Source of the DNA: Chloroflexota bacterium
GTDB lineage: Bacteria > Chloroflexota > Limnocylindria > Limnocylindrales > CSP1-4
Length of the DNA: 9,799 nt
Direction: 5' to 3'
Assembly (NCBI GenBank): GCA_013696945.1
Contig: JACCXQ010000002.1
Span: forward strand, 1 to 9,799
Position 1 is the first letter of the stretch; the number at the start of each line of letters is the position of its first letter. Both the position numbers and the translations under genes were made by a program. The notes beneath the pieces are model-generated. The model had not been told where the DNA came from and did not search any database. It saw only the letters and a program-made list of their open reading frames with translations. Positions 1 to 6,934 of this stretch are shown in pieces.

Positions 1-853
1 TGACGACCACGCCGACCAGAGCCGGCATCGAGAGGGCGGCGACGATACGCGATCGACCTATCCCGTGGACGAGGTACGCACCCGCCACTGCGAGCGGCAG
101 AAGGCTCATCGTGGCCATCGCGATCGAGGACGTCGTCACGCCCGATAGCCGAGCCTGCGGTCCCGTCGCCGGCGCGACGATCAACCAGCCGAGCGGCGAC
201 GGGGGGAGCACTTGGGGGGCGACACGCTGGATGAGCGCGACCCCGATGGCCATGAGGACTGCCGCGACGGCCACGAAGACGATGCGGCGCTCGCCGGCAC
301 GGCCGAGCCAGATGCCAGCCAGGAAGACCCCGAACGCGATCGCCGGTCCGGTGGCCCACAGGGCGGCCGAGCCGACGCCGAACGCCGGACCGAATCGAAG
401 GGCCGAATGGACCACCCCGAGCCCTGTCCCGATGAGCACGACGGACCCGAGGATGGCCGCCGCGGCCGCCCAACGGTCGTACCCGCTGAGATCGCGCAGC
501 ACGGCGTGGAGCCCGTTCCGGCGGATGGCTGCCCCGACCAAGGGTCCCGCCCGGAACGCGGTCGAGGCTACCAGCGCCGCCACGAGGACAGCCCTTGCAC
601 CCGCATCGGTCGCCGGCAAGCGCCAATCATCGAACGGCCCCAGTGCCGCGAGCGCGAGCGCGCCGCCGACCGGCCAGCGCAGAGCCACGGCGGCTGCCGT
701 CAGTGCCCAGACAGCGGCACCCGGCGGCCCGATGCCCAGCGAGCGCGCCGCGACGAACACGAGGACCAACCCGGCCGCGAGGAGGAGCTCGAGGCGTCCC
801 GGACGCACGACGCTCCGTGCGACGGACCCCAGGGAGCTGGTCGTGGCCGTCAT
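1..853 (-). CDS. O-antigen ligase/polymerase-like polytopic membrane protein (C-terminus beyond left edge)
   Basis: The minus strand is open without a stop from the ATG at 853 to the window edge, giving 284 residues of an incomplete protein. The translation is strongly hydrophobic, with about nine likely membrane spans (for example near residues 21-40, 85-105, 128-148, 160-182, 188-208, 240-262 and 268-284). The reading frames on the plus strand here give only Arg/Pro/Ser-rich, non-membrane translations. A segment near residues 235-262 (RLSGVTTSSIA followed by a Leu/Ala-rich span) resembles the 'R-x-G...N-x-x-A' stretch before a core helix in Wzy/WaaL O-antigen ligase-polymerases. Such proteins join lipid-linked oligosaccharides at the outer face of the membrane. 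It is divergent from the sugar epimerase at 935, at the head of a polysaccharide operon, which fits that role. There is no Shine-Dalgarno sequence before the ATG. The membrane-protein call is solid; the ligase call is tentative because the large periplasmic loop and C-terminus are missing. Confidence 0.7.
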   Translation of the reverse strand, partial: MTATTSSLGSVARSVVRPGRLELLLAAGLVLVFVAARSLGIGPPGAAVWALTAAAVALRWPVGGALALAALGPFDDWRLPATDAGARAVLVAALVASTAFRAGPLVGAAIRRNGLHAVLRDLSGYDRWAAAAAILGSVVLIGTGLGVVHSALRFGPAFGVGSAALWATGPAIAFGVFLAGIWLGRAGERRIVFVAVAAVLMAIGVALIQRVAPQVLPPSPLGWLIVAPATGPQARLSGVTTSSIAMATMSLLPLAVAGAYLVHGIGRSRIVAALSMPALVGVVV

Positions 854-861
854 CGCAGGCG

Positions 862-867
862 AGGATA
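862..867 (-). promoter_or_regulatory. Possible -10 box for a leaderless transcript of the left-edge membrane protein
   Basis: On the minus strand TATCCT (4 of 6 matches to TATAAT) ends 8 nt before the ATG at 853. Initiation at the usual distance would place the transcript 5' end on or next to the start codon. This agrees with the lack of a ribosome-binding site. No convincing -35 box is visible, so the site is weakly supported. Confidence 0.3.
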
Positions 868-898
868 CCGTCGTGCGGGGGCGCGGCCCTGTTCCGCT

Positions 899-907
899 TG
901 CTAGACT
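899..907 (+). promoter_or_regulatory. Possible extended -10 promoter of the polysaccharide operon
   Basis: TGCTAGACT matches an extended -10 arrangement (TG-n followed by TAGACT, 4 of 6 to TATAAT). It lies 27 nt before the epimerase ATG at 935, in the 81-bp divergent intergenic gap. No good -35 hexamer lies 17 bp upstream, as extended -10 promoters can tolerate. It is the best candidate in the gap but unproven. Confidence 0.33.
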
Positions 908-934
908 CCGGCCGCTCGACAGACGGCGCGACTC

Positions 935-1924
935 ATGGAGGGAACAGGCACGGACGTTGGTCGCCGCATCGTCGTGACCGGCGGCGCGGGCTTCATCGGG
1001 ACCTCCCTCGTCAGGGCCCTGGCGTCGCGCGGTGCGCATGTCGTCGTCCTTGACGATGGACGCGCAGCGGGGCTGACCTACCTCGGGGACGTCCCCGTCG
1101 AGATCGTCCGCGACGCGCTCGTCCCCGCGCCCCCGGCCGGCTCGCTCGAGCGGCTGCTCGACGGCGCAGACGCGATCGTCCACCTCGCCGCCCGCCCTGG
1201 CGTCCCCGCGTCGATCACGGACCCGACGGGCGACCGGCGCGCCAACGTGGACACGACGCTCGCCCTTCTCGACGCAGCTCGGCGGGCGGACGTGCCTCGC
1301 TTCATCTTCGCCTCGTCGAACGCGGCGGTGGGAGCGGCGGCAGGGCCGATCTCTGAGAGCACGCTGCCGCGGCCCACGTCTCCGTACGGAGCGGCGAAGC
1401 TCGCCGTGGAGGGCTACCTGCACGCATATGCCGGCTCCTACGGCATCGCGACCTTGGCGCTTCGTTTCGCGAACGCCTACGGGCCCTACTCGCTCCACAA
1501 GCGCAGCGTCGTCGCCTCGTTCCTGCTCGCCGGGCTTCGCGGCCGGCCGCTGACGGTCCATGGTGACGGCCGGCAGGGCCGCGACATGGTCCATGTGGAC
1601 GACCTCGTGGCGCTCATCGTTGCCGCGCTCGACGCCGAACCAGCAGTCGTCGCCGGCCGCGTCCTCCAGGCCGGAAGCGGCAGGCTGACGACGATCGCGC
1701 AGCTGGCGGAAGCGATCGCAGCTCTCCTGGGCGAGGACGGAAGGGTGGAACGGGCGCCACCCCGGGCGGGAGACGTATCCGGTGCTGCCTGCGACGTCTC
1801 CGCGGGCTCGGCGCTGCTCGGATGGACGCCGAACGTCACGCTCGAGGAAGGTCTGGGGCGCACCGCCGCATGGTTCCGAGCGGCGCTCGCGGATCCGACC
1901 CTGGCACCGCTTGCCGACGACTGA
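935..1924 (+). CDS. NAD-dependent sugar epimerase/dehydratase (extended SDR, GalE-like)
   Basis: A 329-residue protein of typical length for UDP-sugar 4-epimerases and related nucleotide-sugar dehydratases. The N-terminal Rossmann fold carries GGAGFIG at residues 16-22, with an acidic pair (D40, D41) ending the second strand, as in NAD-binding members. The HLAA segment at 83-86, the serines at 127-128, and Y151 with K155 (YGAAK) supply the catalytic elements. ALRFANAYGP at 176-185 and RDMVHVDDLV at 216-225 are the usual substrate-side motifs. The Tyr common in the 'SSxxVYG' stretch is replaced by Val (SSNAAVG), a variation seen in the superfamily. It probably makes a nucleotide-sugar donor for the downstream glycosyltransferases. 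The exact sugar cannot be read from sequence. It is the first gene of the rightward operon; its 3' end overlaps the flippase. The start is ATG, without a clear ribosome-binding site. Confidence 0.88.
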   Translation: MEGTGTDVGRRIVVTGGAGFIGTSLVRALASRGAHVVVLDDGRAAGLTYLGDVPVEIVRDALVPAPPAGSLERLLDGADAIVHLAARPGVPASITDPTGDRRANVDTTLALLDAARRADVPRFIFASSNAAVGAAAGPISESTLPRPTSPYGAAKLAVEGYLHAYAGSYGIATLALRFANAYGPYSLHKRSVVASFLLAGLRGRPLTVHGDGRQGRDMVHVDDLVALIVAALDAEPAVVAGRVLQAGSGRLTTIAQLAEAIAALLGEDGRVERAPPRAGDVSGAACDVSAGSALLGWTPNVTLEEGLGRTAAWFRAALADPTLAPLADD

Positions 1925-3251
1925 GCCGGCCCACCCATCGGTCCCGCGCAGCTTCGTCCGCGACGCCGCGACAACGATCGGCGCGAGGTTCCTCCTGGCG
2001 GCCATGATCCTTGTCACGGACGTGGTGCTCGCGCGCACGCTGGGAGCTGACGGGAAGGGCCGCTTCACGCTCGTGATCCTGCTCTCGCAGTTGGGCGCCG
2101 TCGCCATCGGCCTGGGGCTCGATCGAGCGTTCGGCTACAGCGTCGCCCAGAGCCGTGACGTGGCCCGCCGTGCCCTGGGGAACGGTGGCGCCTGGATCCT
2201 CGTCGTGGGCGGCATCGCCATGCTGGTCGGCCTCGCTCTCGCGGTGAGCATCGGGATCCCCAACCTCGACCCCGCCGATGTCGTGTTCGCCGCTCTCGCC
2301 CTGCCGCTCGAGCTCGCGTTCTCGTTCGGCGTCGTGACCCTCCTGGGCCGTCGCCTGATCGGCGCATACAACGCGACGCGCCTCGTGAGGCGTGGGCTCC
2401 TGCTCGTCGGCCTCGTCAGCATCGCGGTCGCGGGGCTCGACCTGCGGGCAGCGCTCCTGACCAACCTGGTCGCGCTCGTCGTGGCGGTCGGGATAGTGCT
2501 CCGCGCGATGGCTCGCGACGGTGTCGTCCCGGGCCATCCGAGCCGCGACCTGCTACGCGAGCAACTGCGCTACGGCATCCGCTCCTGGCCGGGCGCACTG
2601 GCCGACCGCTTCCAGTTCCGGCTCGACGCGTTCGTCGTCAACTCCGTCGTCGGGGTCACCGCGACCGGGGTCTACTCGGTCGCGGCATCGGCCGCGGAGG
2701 CGCTCTGGTACGTGCCCTCAGCGCTGGGGGCCGTGCTCTTCGGACGCGCTGCGGCGGCCGGACGCGAGGCCGCTCCCCTGGCGAGCGCGGTGACGCGCAT
2801 GACGTTGGCGCTCGGCATACTGGTGGCCCTCCCGGCGGCGCTCGTGGCGCCGCTCGCCATCGCCGCTCTCTACGGGCCGTCGTTCAGTGGCGCCACGAGC
2901 GCGTTGCAGCTGCTCCTTCCCGGCGTCGTCGCCTACGGCGTCGTGGCGGTCCTGTCGCAGTACCTGCTCGCGATCGGCGCGCCGGGTCGGTCGACCGCGG
3001 TGCGCATGTGCGGCCTCGCCATCAACATCGTGGCCAACCTCGTGCTGGTACCCAGGGCGGGCATCGAGGGCGCGGCCATCGCATCGTCGATCAGCTACAC
3101 AGCCACCGCCATCCTGATGCTCGTGGTGTACCTGCGGACCACTGGCCGCGGCGCCCGTGAGACCCTCATCGTGCGACGCGCTGACCTTGCGATGCTGGCC
3201 GCGCGCGTCCGGCGACGGACGAACACCGATGAGGTCCTCCTCGATGCCTGA
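1911..3251 (+). CDS. Wzx-like polysaccharide/lipid-linked oligosaccharide flippase
   Basis: About 446 residues, almost entirely hydrophobic, with roughly twelve membrane spans, as in MOP-superfamily polysaccharide flippases (Wzx/RfbX type). Typical features are the N-terminal helix followed by LARTLGADGKGRF (residues 40-52), YGPSFSGA near 321-328 followed by LLPG near 335-338, and the late INIVANLVLVPRAGIEGAA stretch (371-389). The predicted role is to move undecaprenyl-linked oligosaccharide across the cytoplasmic membrane. The start is uncertain because no in-frame ATG lies near the junction. I chose TTG at 1911, which overlaps the epimerase stop by 14 nt and gives a family-like length. A GTG at 1782 would add 43 Arg-rich residues read through the epimerase gene and is less likely. 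An ATG near 2004 would remove the first helix. The C-terminal tail is basic and cytoplasmic-looking. Its 3' end overlaps the next gene by 8 nt. Confidence 0.83.
   Translation: MPTTEPAHPSVPRSFVRDAATTIGARFLLAAMILVTDVVLARTLGADGKGRFTLVILLSQLGAVAIGLGLDRAFGYSVAQSRDVARRALGNGGAWILVVGGIAMLVGLALAVSIGIPNLDPADVVFAALALPLELAFSFGVVTLLGRRLIGAYNATRLVRRGLLLVGLVSIAVAGLDLRAALLTNLVALVVAVGIVLRAMARDGVVPGHPSRDLLREQLRYGIRSWPGALADRFQFRLDAFVVNSVVGVTATGVYSVAASAAEALWYVPSALGAVLFGRAAAAGREAAPLASAVTRMTLALGILVALPAALVAPLAIAALYGPSFSGATSALQLLLPGVVAYGVVAVLSQYLLAIGAPGRSTAVRMCGLAINIVANLVLVPRAGIEGAAIASSISYTATAILMLVVYLRTTGRGARETLIVRRADLAMLAARVRRRTNTDEVLLDA
3231..3235 (+). promoter_or_regulatory. Ribosome-binding site of the GT4 glycosyltransferase
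   Basis: GAGGT lies about 8-9 nt before the ATG at 3244, inside the last codons of the flippase gene. It fixes the start at 3244 rather than at an in-frame codon about 87 nt upstream, which would give a long overlap with no such signal. Confidence 0.6.
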
Positions 3252-4497
3252 AACCAGGGGCCCCGTCCGGCTGACCATCATCGACGACAACCCATTCGTC
3301 CGCGCCGCAGACGGGAAGGTCCATCCACGGTCCGCGACGTTCCACCGATTTGCCGAGGAGGTCGCGCGGACCGGGCCGTTCGGGCGCATCCGGTACGTCA
3401 TCCCGGTCCGTGATCCGCGCCCGAACGAAACGATCGACCCGCGCCCGGCCATCGATGAGACGATGCTGGAGATCGTGCCGAGCGCTCCGTTCGATGGGGC
3501 CGCAGCGTATCTCGCGTGCCTACCGCTGATGTGGCAGCGCAACCTGCCGGTCGTGCTCCGCGCGCTCCGTGGCGAGCACATCGTGTGGATCAAGGTTCCC
3601 GGCTCCAACGGGCCGCTCGCGGCGTATGCATGCGCGGCGTTGGGCATACCGCGCTTCACGTATGTGGTCGGGAACGTGGGCGAGGTCGTCGCGGCGAGCG
3701 GGCGACGCGGCCTGACACGGTTCGGGGCGACGGCCGCGGCCGCACTCCACGATGGGGTGACGCGGATGCTCGCGATCTCGGGTCCGTCCATCCGCCTGGG
3801 TCCGGACATCTTCTCGAGTGCCATCACGGCCGCCGACCTCGAGGTGTTCGCATCGGCCTTCGATGCCCCGGAGCAGCGCGCTGCGACCGCGACCTCCGCC
3901 GGATCAGGCGGCCGCGACGGCCCGACGAGGCTTGCCTGGGCCGGCCGGATGGCGCCGGAGAAGGGTCTCGATGACCTGCTCGAGGCGGCCACGCTACTCG
4001 TCGCTCTCGGCCGCTCGATCGAGCTCGTGCTGATCGGGGACGGACCCGAACGGCGGCGGCTCGAGTCACGGGCGCGGACACTCGGCATGACCGAGCATGT
4101 CCGCTGGTTGGGGCATGTCGCGGAACGTGCGGCGTACCTCCGGGCGCTCGGGGATGCCGACCTCTTCGTGCTGCCCTCGCGAACGGAGGGGGTACCGAAA
4201 GCACTGGTGGAAGCGATGGGACTCGGCCTCCCAGCGGTCGCTACCGGCGTCGGTGGGATACCCGCCATTGCGGCTGGCGGCGACCGCCTCCGTATCGCCC
4301 CGGTCGGTGATGCCATCGCGCTGGCATCGGTGATCGCCGCCCTGCTCGACGACCCCGCGGCCGCGGGCGAGCTCGGCGCCCGCGGCTCCGCATGGGCACG
4401 CGACCATACGGCCGAGGCTCAGGCCGAGCGGCTCGTCGAGTGGATGCGCCGGGCATTCCCCGGTCTCCCGTGGGATGGACGGGGACGCTCCGCCTGA
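3244..4497 (+). CDS. GT4-family (GT-B fold) glycosyltransferase
   Basis: A 417-residue glycosyltransferase of the GT-B fold. The C-terminal donor-binding domain is clear: LAWAGRMAPEKGLDDLLEA (residues 230-248, with R235 and K240 expected near the donor phosphates), VLIGDGPERRRL (262-273), and the E-x7-E motif with E315 and E323 (EGVPKALVE). The N-terminal acceptor half (1-220) begins with a beta-strand (VRLTIIDDNPFVR) and is less conserved, as usual. It likely transfers a sugar from a nucleotide donor to a growing lipid-linked oligosaccharide on the cytoplasmic face. Donor and acceptor cannot be named. The ATG at 3244 overlaps the flippase stop by 8 nt and the TGA overlaps the next gene's ATG (TGATG), so translation is probably coupled on both sides. 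Confidence 0.88.
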   Translation: MPETRGPVRLTIIDDNPFVRAADGKVHPRSATFHRFAEEVARTGPFGRIRYVIPVRDPRPNETIDPRPAIDETMLEIVPSAPFDGAAAYLACLPLMWQRNLPVVLRALRGEHIVWIKVPGSNGPLAAYACAALGIPRFTYVVGNVGEVVAASGRRGLTRFGATAAAALHDGVTRMLAISGPSIRLGPDIFSSAITAADLEVFASAFDAPEQRAATATSAGSGGRDGPTRLAWAGRMAPEKGLDDLLEAATLLVALGRSIELVLIGDGPERRRLESRARTLGMTEHVRWLGHVAERAAYLRALGDADLFVLPSRTEGVPKALVEAMGLGLPAVATGVGGIPAIAAGGDRLRIAPVGDAIALASVIAALLDDPAAAGELGARGSAWARDHTAEAQAERLVEWMRRAFPGLPWDGRGRSA

Positions 4498-5657
4498 TGG
4501 CCAGGGTCCTCTTCTGGCTCTCGGCCGCCGTGATCGGATGGGTCTATGCGGGCTACCCGGTGGCAGCCGCCATCAGCGGGCGGTGGCGCCCGTTCCGTCT
4601 GCGGACGGATGGCCCCGGACCGGCCGTCGTGACCGTGGGCATCGCCATCCACGATGAGGCAAAGGAGATCGAGTCGCGCGTCGCCAACGTGCTGGAGCAG
4701 GACCTCGACGCCGAACTGGAGATCATCGTCGCGTCGGACGGTTCGACCGATGGGAGCGACGAGATCGTGGAGCGCCTGGGCGCCGCCGACCCGCGCGTCC
4801 ACCTGCTTCGCCTGTCACGCGGCGGGCAGACGGCGAGTCAGAACGCGCTCGTCGCGGAGGCGAGCGGCGACGTGATCGTCCTGACCGACGCGGAGACACG
4901 TTTCGAACCGGGCTGTCTGCGCGCGCTCGTGCGACCATTCGCGGATCGGCGCGTCGGCTGCACGACGGGCGTCCTCGAGTGGCGCAATCGCTCTGACTCC
5001 CGGACGACCCGCCACGAGGGCTTCTACTGGCGCTACGAGCAGGCCGTGCGGAGCGCCGAGACCCGGGCGGGCTGGCTGACGGCGGTGACCGGCGCGCTAC
5101 TGGCAGTACGCCGGGACCTCGTGGAGGCCGTGCCGACGCACTCGTCCTTCGATCACATCGTGCCTCTTCAGGTACGCGCCGCGGGAAAGGTCGTGCTTGC
5201 GGTCCCCGAGGCGCGCGCAACTGACCGCGTGGTCAGCCGGCTGCGCAACCAGTTCCACGATCGGTCACGGACCGCCACGCGGGGCATCGGCGCGAACCTG
5301 TCGATGGCGGGCAGGCTTGCACCCTGGCGCCATCCGACGGCTGCGCTCGCGATCTGGTCACACAAGCTCCTGCGATGGGGCTCGCCGTGGGCCGCCCTGG
5401 CCGGGACGGCGGCAGCAGCACGCCTCGTATCGAAGGGCCAGAACGCCTACGCCGTGCCCCTCGCGATGTCGATGGCCCTGCCGGTCATGGCCGCGACGGA
5501 GTTCGTGGCACGCCGGGCCGGCCGACGGGGGACCCGGCTCGGGTCGGCGGCCCTTGCCGCCACGGTCGTGAACGCGGCGTTCCTGCGCGGCTGGATCAAC
5601 CTGGTCGGCCGCCGGCGGATCACAATCTGGCACCGCCAGGATTGGCGGGCCGAGTAG
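4497..5657 (+). CDS. Membrane-attached GT2-family (GT-A fold) glycosyltransferase
   Basis: A 386-residue family 2 glycosyltransferase. An N-terminal hydrophobic helix (about residues 4-27) precedes the catalytic domain: VTVGIAIHDEA (45-55), ASDGSTDGS (79-87), the metal-binding TDAET (130-134) in the DxD position, and the TGALLAVRR stretch (198-206). D219 in SSFDHIVPL takes the place of the usual catalytic-base Asp, although its neighbours differ from the common 'DDF' form. R258 and R262 (RTATRG) match the basic segment after it. Two to three C-terminal hydrophobic segments (about 280-305, 318-335 and 348-370) complete a topology like that of exopolysaccharide transferases. The ATG overlaps the upstream TGA as TGATG, so I use it rather than an upstream in-frame codon inside the GT4 gene. 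It is the last gene of the rightward operon. Confidence 0.87.
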   Translation: MARVLFWLSAAVIGWVYAGYPVAAAISGRWRPFRLRTDGPGPAVVTVGIAIHDEAKEIESRVANVLEQDLDAELEIIVASDGSTDGSDEIVERLGAADPRVHLLRLSRGGQTASQNALVAEASGDVIVLTDAETRFEPGCLRALVRPFADRRVGCTTGVLEWRNRSDSRTTRHEGFYWRYEQAVRSAETRAGWLTAVTGALLAVRRDLVEAVPTHSSFDHIVPLQVRAAGKVVLAVPEARATDRVVSRLRNQFHDRSRTATRGIGANLSMAGRLAPWRHPTAALAIWSHKLLRWGSPWAALAGTAAAARLVSKGQNAYAVPLAMSMALPVMAATEFVARRAGRRGTRLGSAALAATVVNAAFLRGWINLVGRRRITIWHRQDWRAE

Positions 5658-5658
5658 C

Positions 5659-5672
5659 CGGGCGTCAGCCCG
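5659..5672. terminator. Short hairpin between convergent genes, possible bidirectional terminator
   Basis: CGGGC, a 4-nt loop (GTCA), then GCCCG forms a perfect 5-bp stem in the 21-bp gap between the GT2 stop (5657) and the LCP stop (5679). An alternative pairing uses GGCGGGC at 5644-5650 with GCCCGCC at 5668-5674. No T-run follows on either strand, so it is not a canonical intrinsic terminator. Confidence 0.28.
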
Positions 5673-5678
5673 CCGGGA

Positions 5679-6842
5679 TCACGGCACCGCTGGCATGTAC
5701 GTGTCGATCCAGCCCCGCACGGCGCCGAGCTTTAGGCGCGACGAGTAGGCGGGCAGGTTGCAGCACGTGGTAGCGAACCTGGTGGGCACGAAGACAGCAC
5801 GCGCGCCGTTGGCGAACTTCGCGCCCGTGAGCATGTCCCTGAGCTCCAGCGCCGCACCGAACGAAAGGTCGGTCTTGATGCCCCACTCCGCATTCCCGTT
5901 GTCAGCCGCCGCGGCCAGCGCCTGGATGAAGTCATCGGACTGTCCGGTGACCTTCTTGATGACCTTGACGATGAGCTCCTGCTGCCGGCGCGCACGCCTT
6001 TCGTCGCTGTTCGCACCACCGCCCACAGAACCCTTGCGGCTGCGGACGTACACGATGGCCCGGTTGCACGGCTGGCTCGATGAGTTGCTGAAGCAGTGCT
6101 TCACGTTCGCTCCCTTGAGCGGCCAGCTCGCAGACGACGGGAAGTAGATGCCGTACGGGTAGGTCGGCTCATCCTTGAAGATGGGGTCGTTGATGGAGTT
6201 CGGGATGCGCACGTTGATGCCGTTGATCTGATCGATCATCGCGTCGAAGCCGGTGAACCGGATGTACGCGTAGTGATCGATCTCGAGGGCCAGCGCGTAG
6301 CTCACGTCGTCGACGAACCTCTCCATCGCCTGGACCTCGAATGCATACCCGGCCTTGTTCGTGTACTCGTGATACATGTTGTTGACCCGCGAACTCCCGC
6401 TCGTGCCGCCGCCGTTGCTCGGCGCCCTGGGGAATGCCACGACGTCACGCGGGATGCTCGCCGCGGCGATGGTCCGGGAGTTCGGGTCTAGCGACATGAC
6501 CATGATCACGTCGGTGTGCTCGATGGGGTACTTGTAGCCCGGCCGGTAGTCCGACCCGATGAGCAGGATGGTGAGCCGGCCATCGGCCCCCATCTCGATC
6601 GTGGTCCCGCCGCCGTCGGGCTCGGGACCGAGCAGGCCCTGGAGGCCCCAGCCGATGATGTCGACGATCGACGGGTCTCCTACGGCGCCGGGGGCACCGG
6701 GTGCGCCGGACACGTGGTCGGCTCTCCGGGCTTCTGTCGTCTGGGCGCCCTGCGGCGGAGCGGCCAGGGCGACCGCGGACACGACCGATGCAACGAGCAT
6801 GACGGCCAGAGCGAATACGGCGGAGCGGTGGCGAAAGGTCAT
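5679..6842 (-). CDS. Secreted LCP (LytR-CpsA-Psr) family protein, likely cell-wall glycopolymer ligase
   Basis: With the ATG at 6842 the product has 387 residues. Residues 1-27 (MTFRHRS, a hydrophobic stretch, then VALA) look like a signal peptide or N-terminal anchor, followed by a Gly/Ala/Pro linker. The LCP domain shows LLIGSD (93-98), TDVIMVMSLDP (110-120), IPRD (130-133), YVRSR (265-269) and DERRARRQQ (280-288). These supply the Asp and Arg residues that bind metal and polyprenyl pyrophosphate in the family. LCP proteins transfer lipid-linked glycopolymers onto peptidoglycan outside the membrane. Cys250 and Cys259 sit in a short extra loop just before YVRSR, and Cys360-361 lie near the C-terminus; disulfides are plausible. 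The ATG has AGGGGG 8 nt upstream; a GTG at 6881 lacks this and would add 13 residues before the signal peptide. It lies 92 bp after fabG and faces the polysaccharide operon. Confidence 0.9.
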   Translation of the reverse strand: MTFRHRSAVFALAVMLVASVVSAVALAAPPQGAQTTEARRADHVSGAPGAPGAVGDPSIVDIIGWGLQGLLGPEPDGGGTTIEMGADGRLTILLIGSDYRPGYKYPIEHTDVIMVMSLDPNSRTIAAASIPRDVVAFPRAPSNGGGTSGSSRVNNMYHEYTNKAGYAFEVQAMERFVDDVSYALALEIDHYAYIRFTGFDAMIDQINGINVRIPNSINDPIFKDEPTYPYGIYFPSSASWPLKGANVKHCFSNSSSQPCNRAIVYVRSRKGSVGGGANSDERRARRQQELIVKVIKKVTGQSDDFIQALAAAADNGNAEWGIKTDLSFGAALELRDMLTGAKFANGARAVFVPTRFATTCCNLPAYSSRLKLGAVRGWIDTYMPAVP

Positions 6843-6850
6843 CTCGAGAG

Positions 6851-6856
6851 CCCCCT
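6851..6856 (-). promoter_or_regulatory. Ribosome-binding site of the LCP gene
   Basis: On the minus strand AGGGGG is followed by 8 nt and the ATG at 6842. It supports this start over the GTG at 6881, which has no purine-rich site in front of it. Confidence 0.5.
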
Positions 6857-6888
6857 GGGACGCGATGGTACGGCGCGGCACGCTCGGA

Positions 6889-6919
6889 CGCCGGAGCCGA
6901 CAAGCCTAGTCGCTCGGCG
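6889..6919 (-). terminator. Imperfect hairpin after fabG, possible terminator or attenuator
   Basis: On the minus strand CGCCGAGCGAC (6919-6909), a 7-nt loop and GTCGGCTCCGGCG (6901-6889) pair over eleven base pairs with two single-base bulges on the 3' arm. The hairpin begins about 15 nt after the fabG stop and ends about 45 nt before the LCP start. There is no following T-run. It may reduce read-through from the fab operon into the LCP gene, but this is a guess from position and pairing. Confidence 0.3.
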
Positions 6920-6934
6920 CCAGCGGGTCCAGCG

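Noticed and set aside
111..1053. Three plus-strand open frames (111-977, 212-904, 595-1053) opposite the left-edge membrane protein
   Set aside because: Their translations are Arg/Pro/Ser/Ala-rich or charged without any domain, whereas the minus frame gives a coherent multi-span membrane protein. They are GC-rich shadows, and two of them run into the epimerase gene.
2718..4316. Minus-strand open frame of 532 codons across the flippase and GT4 genes
   Set aside because: It spans two well-supported genes, has low-complexity Arg/Ser/Pro composition and no recognisable motif. Long antisense frames are expected at this base composition.
6865..6870. TACCAT on the minus strand as a -10 box for the LCP gene
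   Set aside because: There is no -35 match at suitable spacing (CGGCGT only), and a start there would place the ribosome-binding site at the very 5' end. Too weak to list as a promoter.
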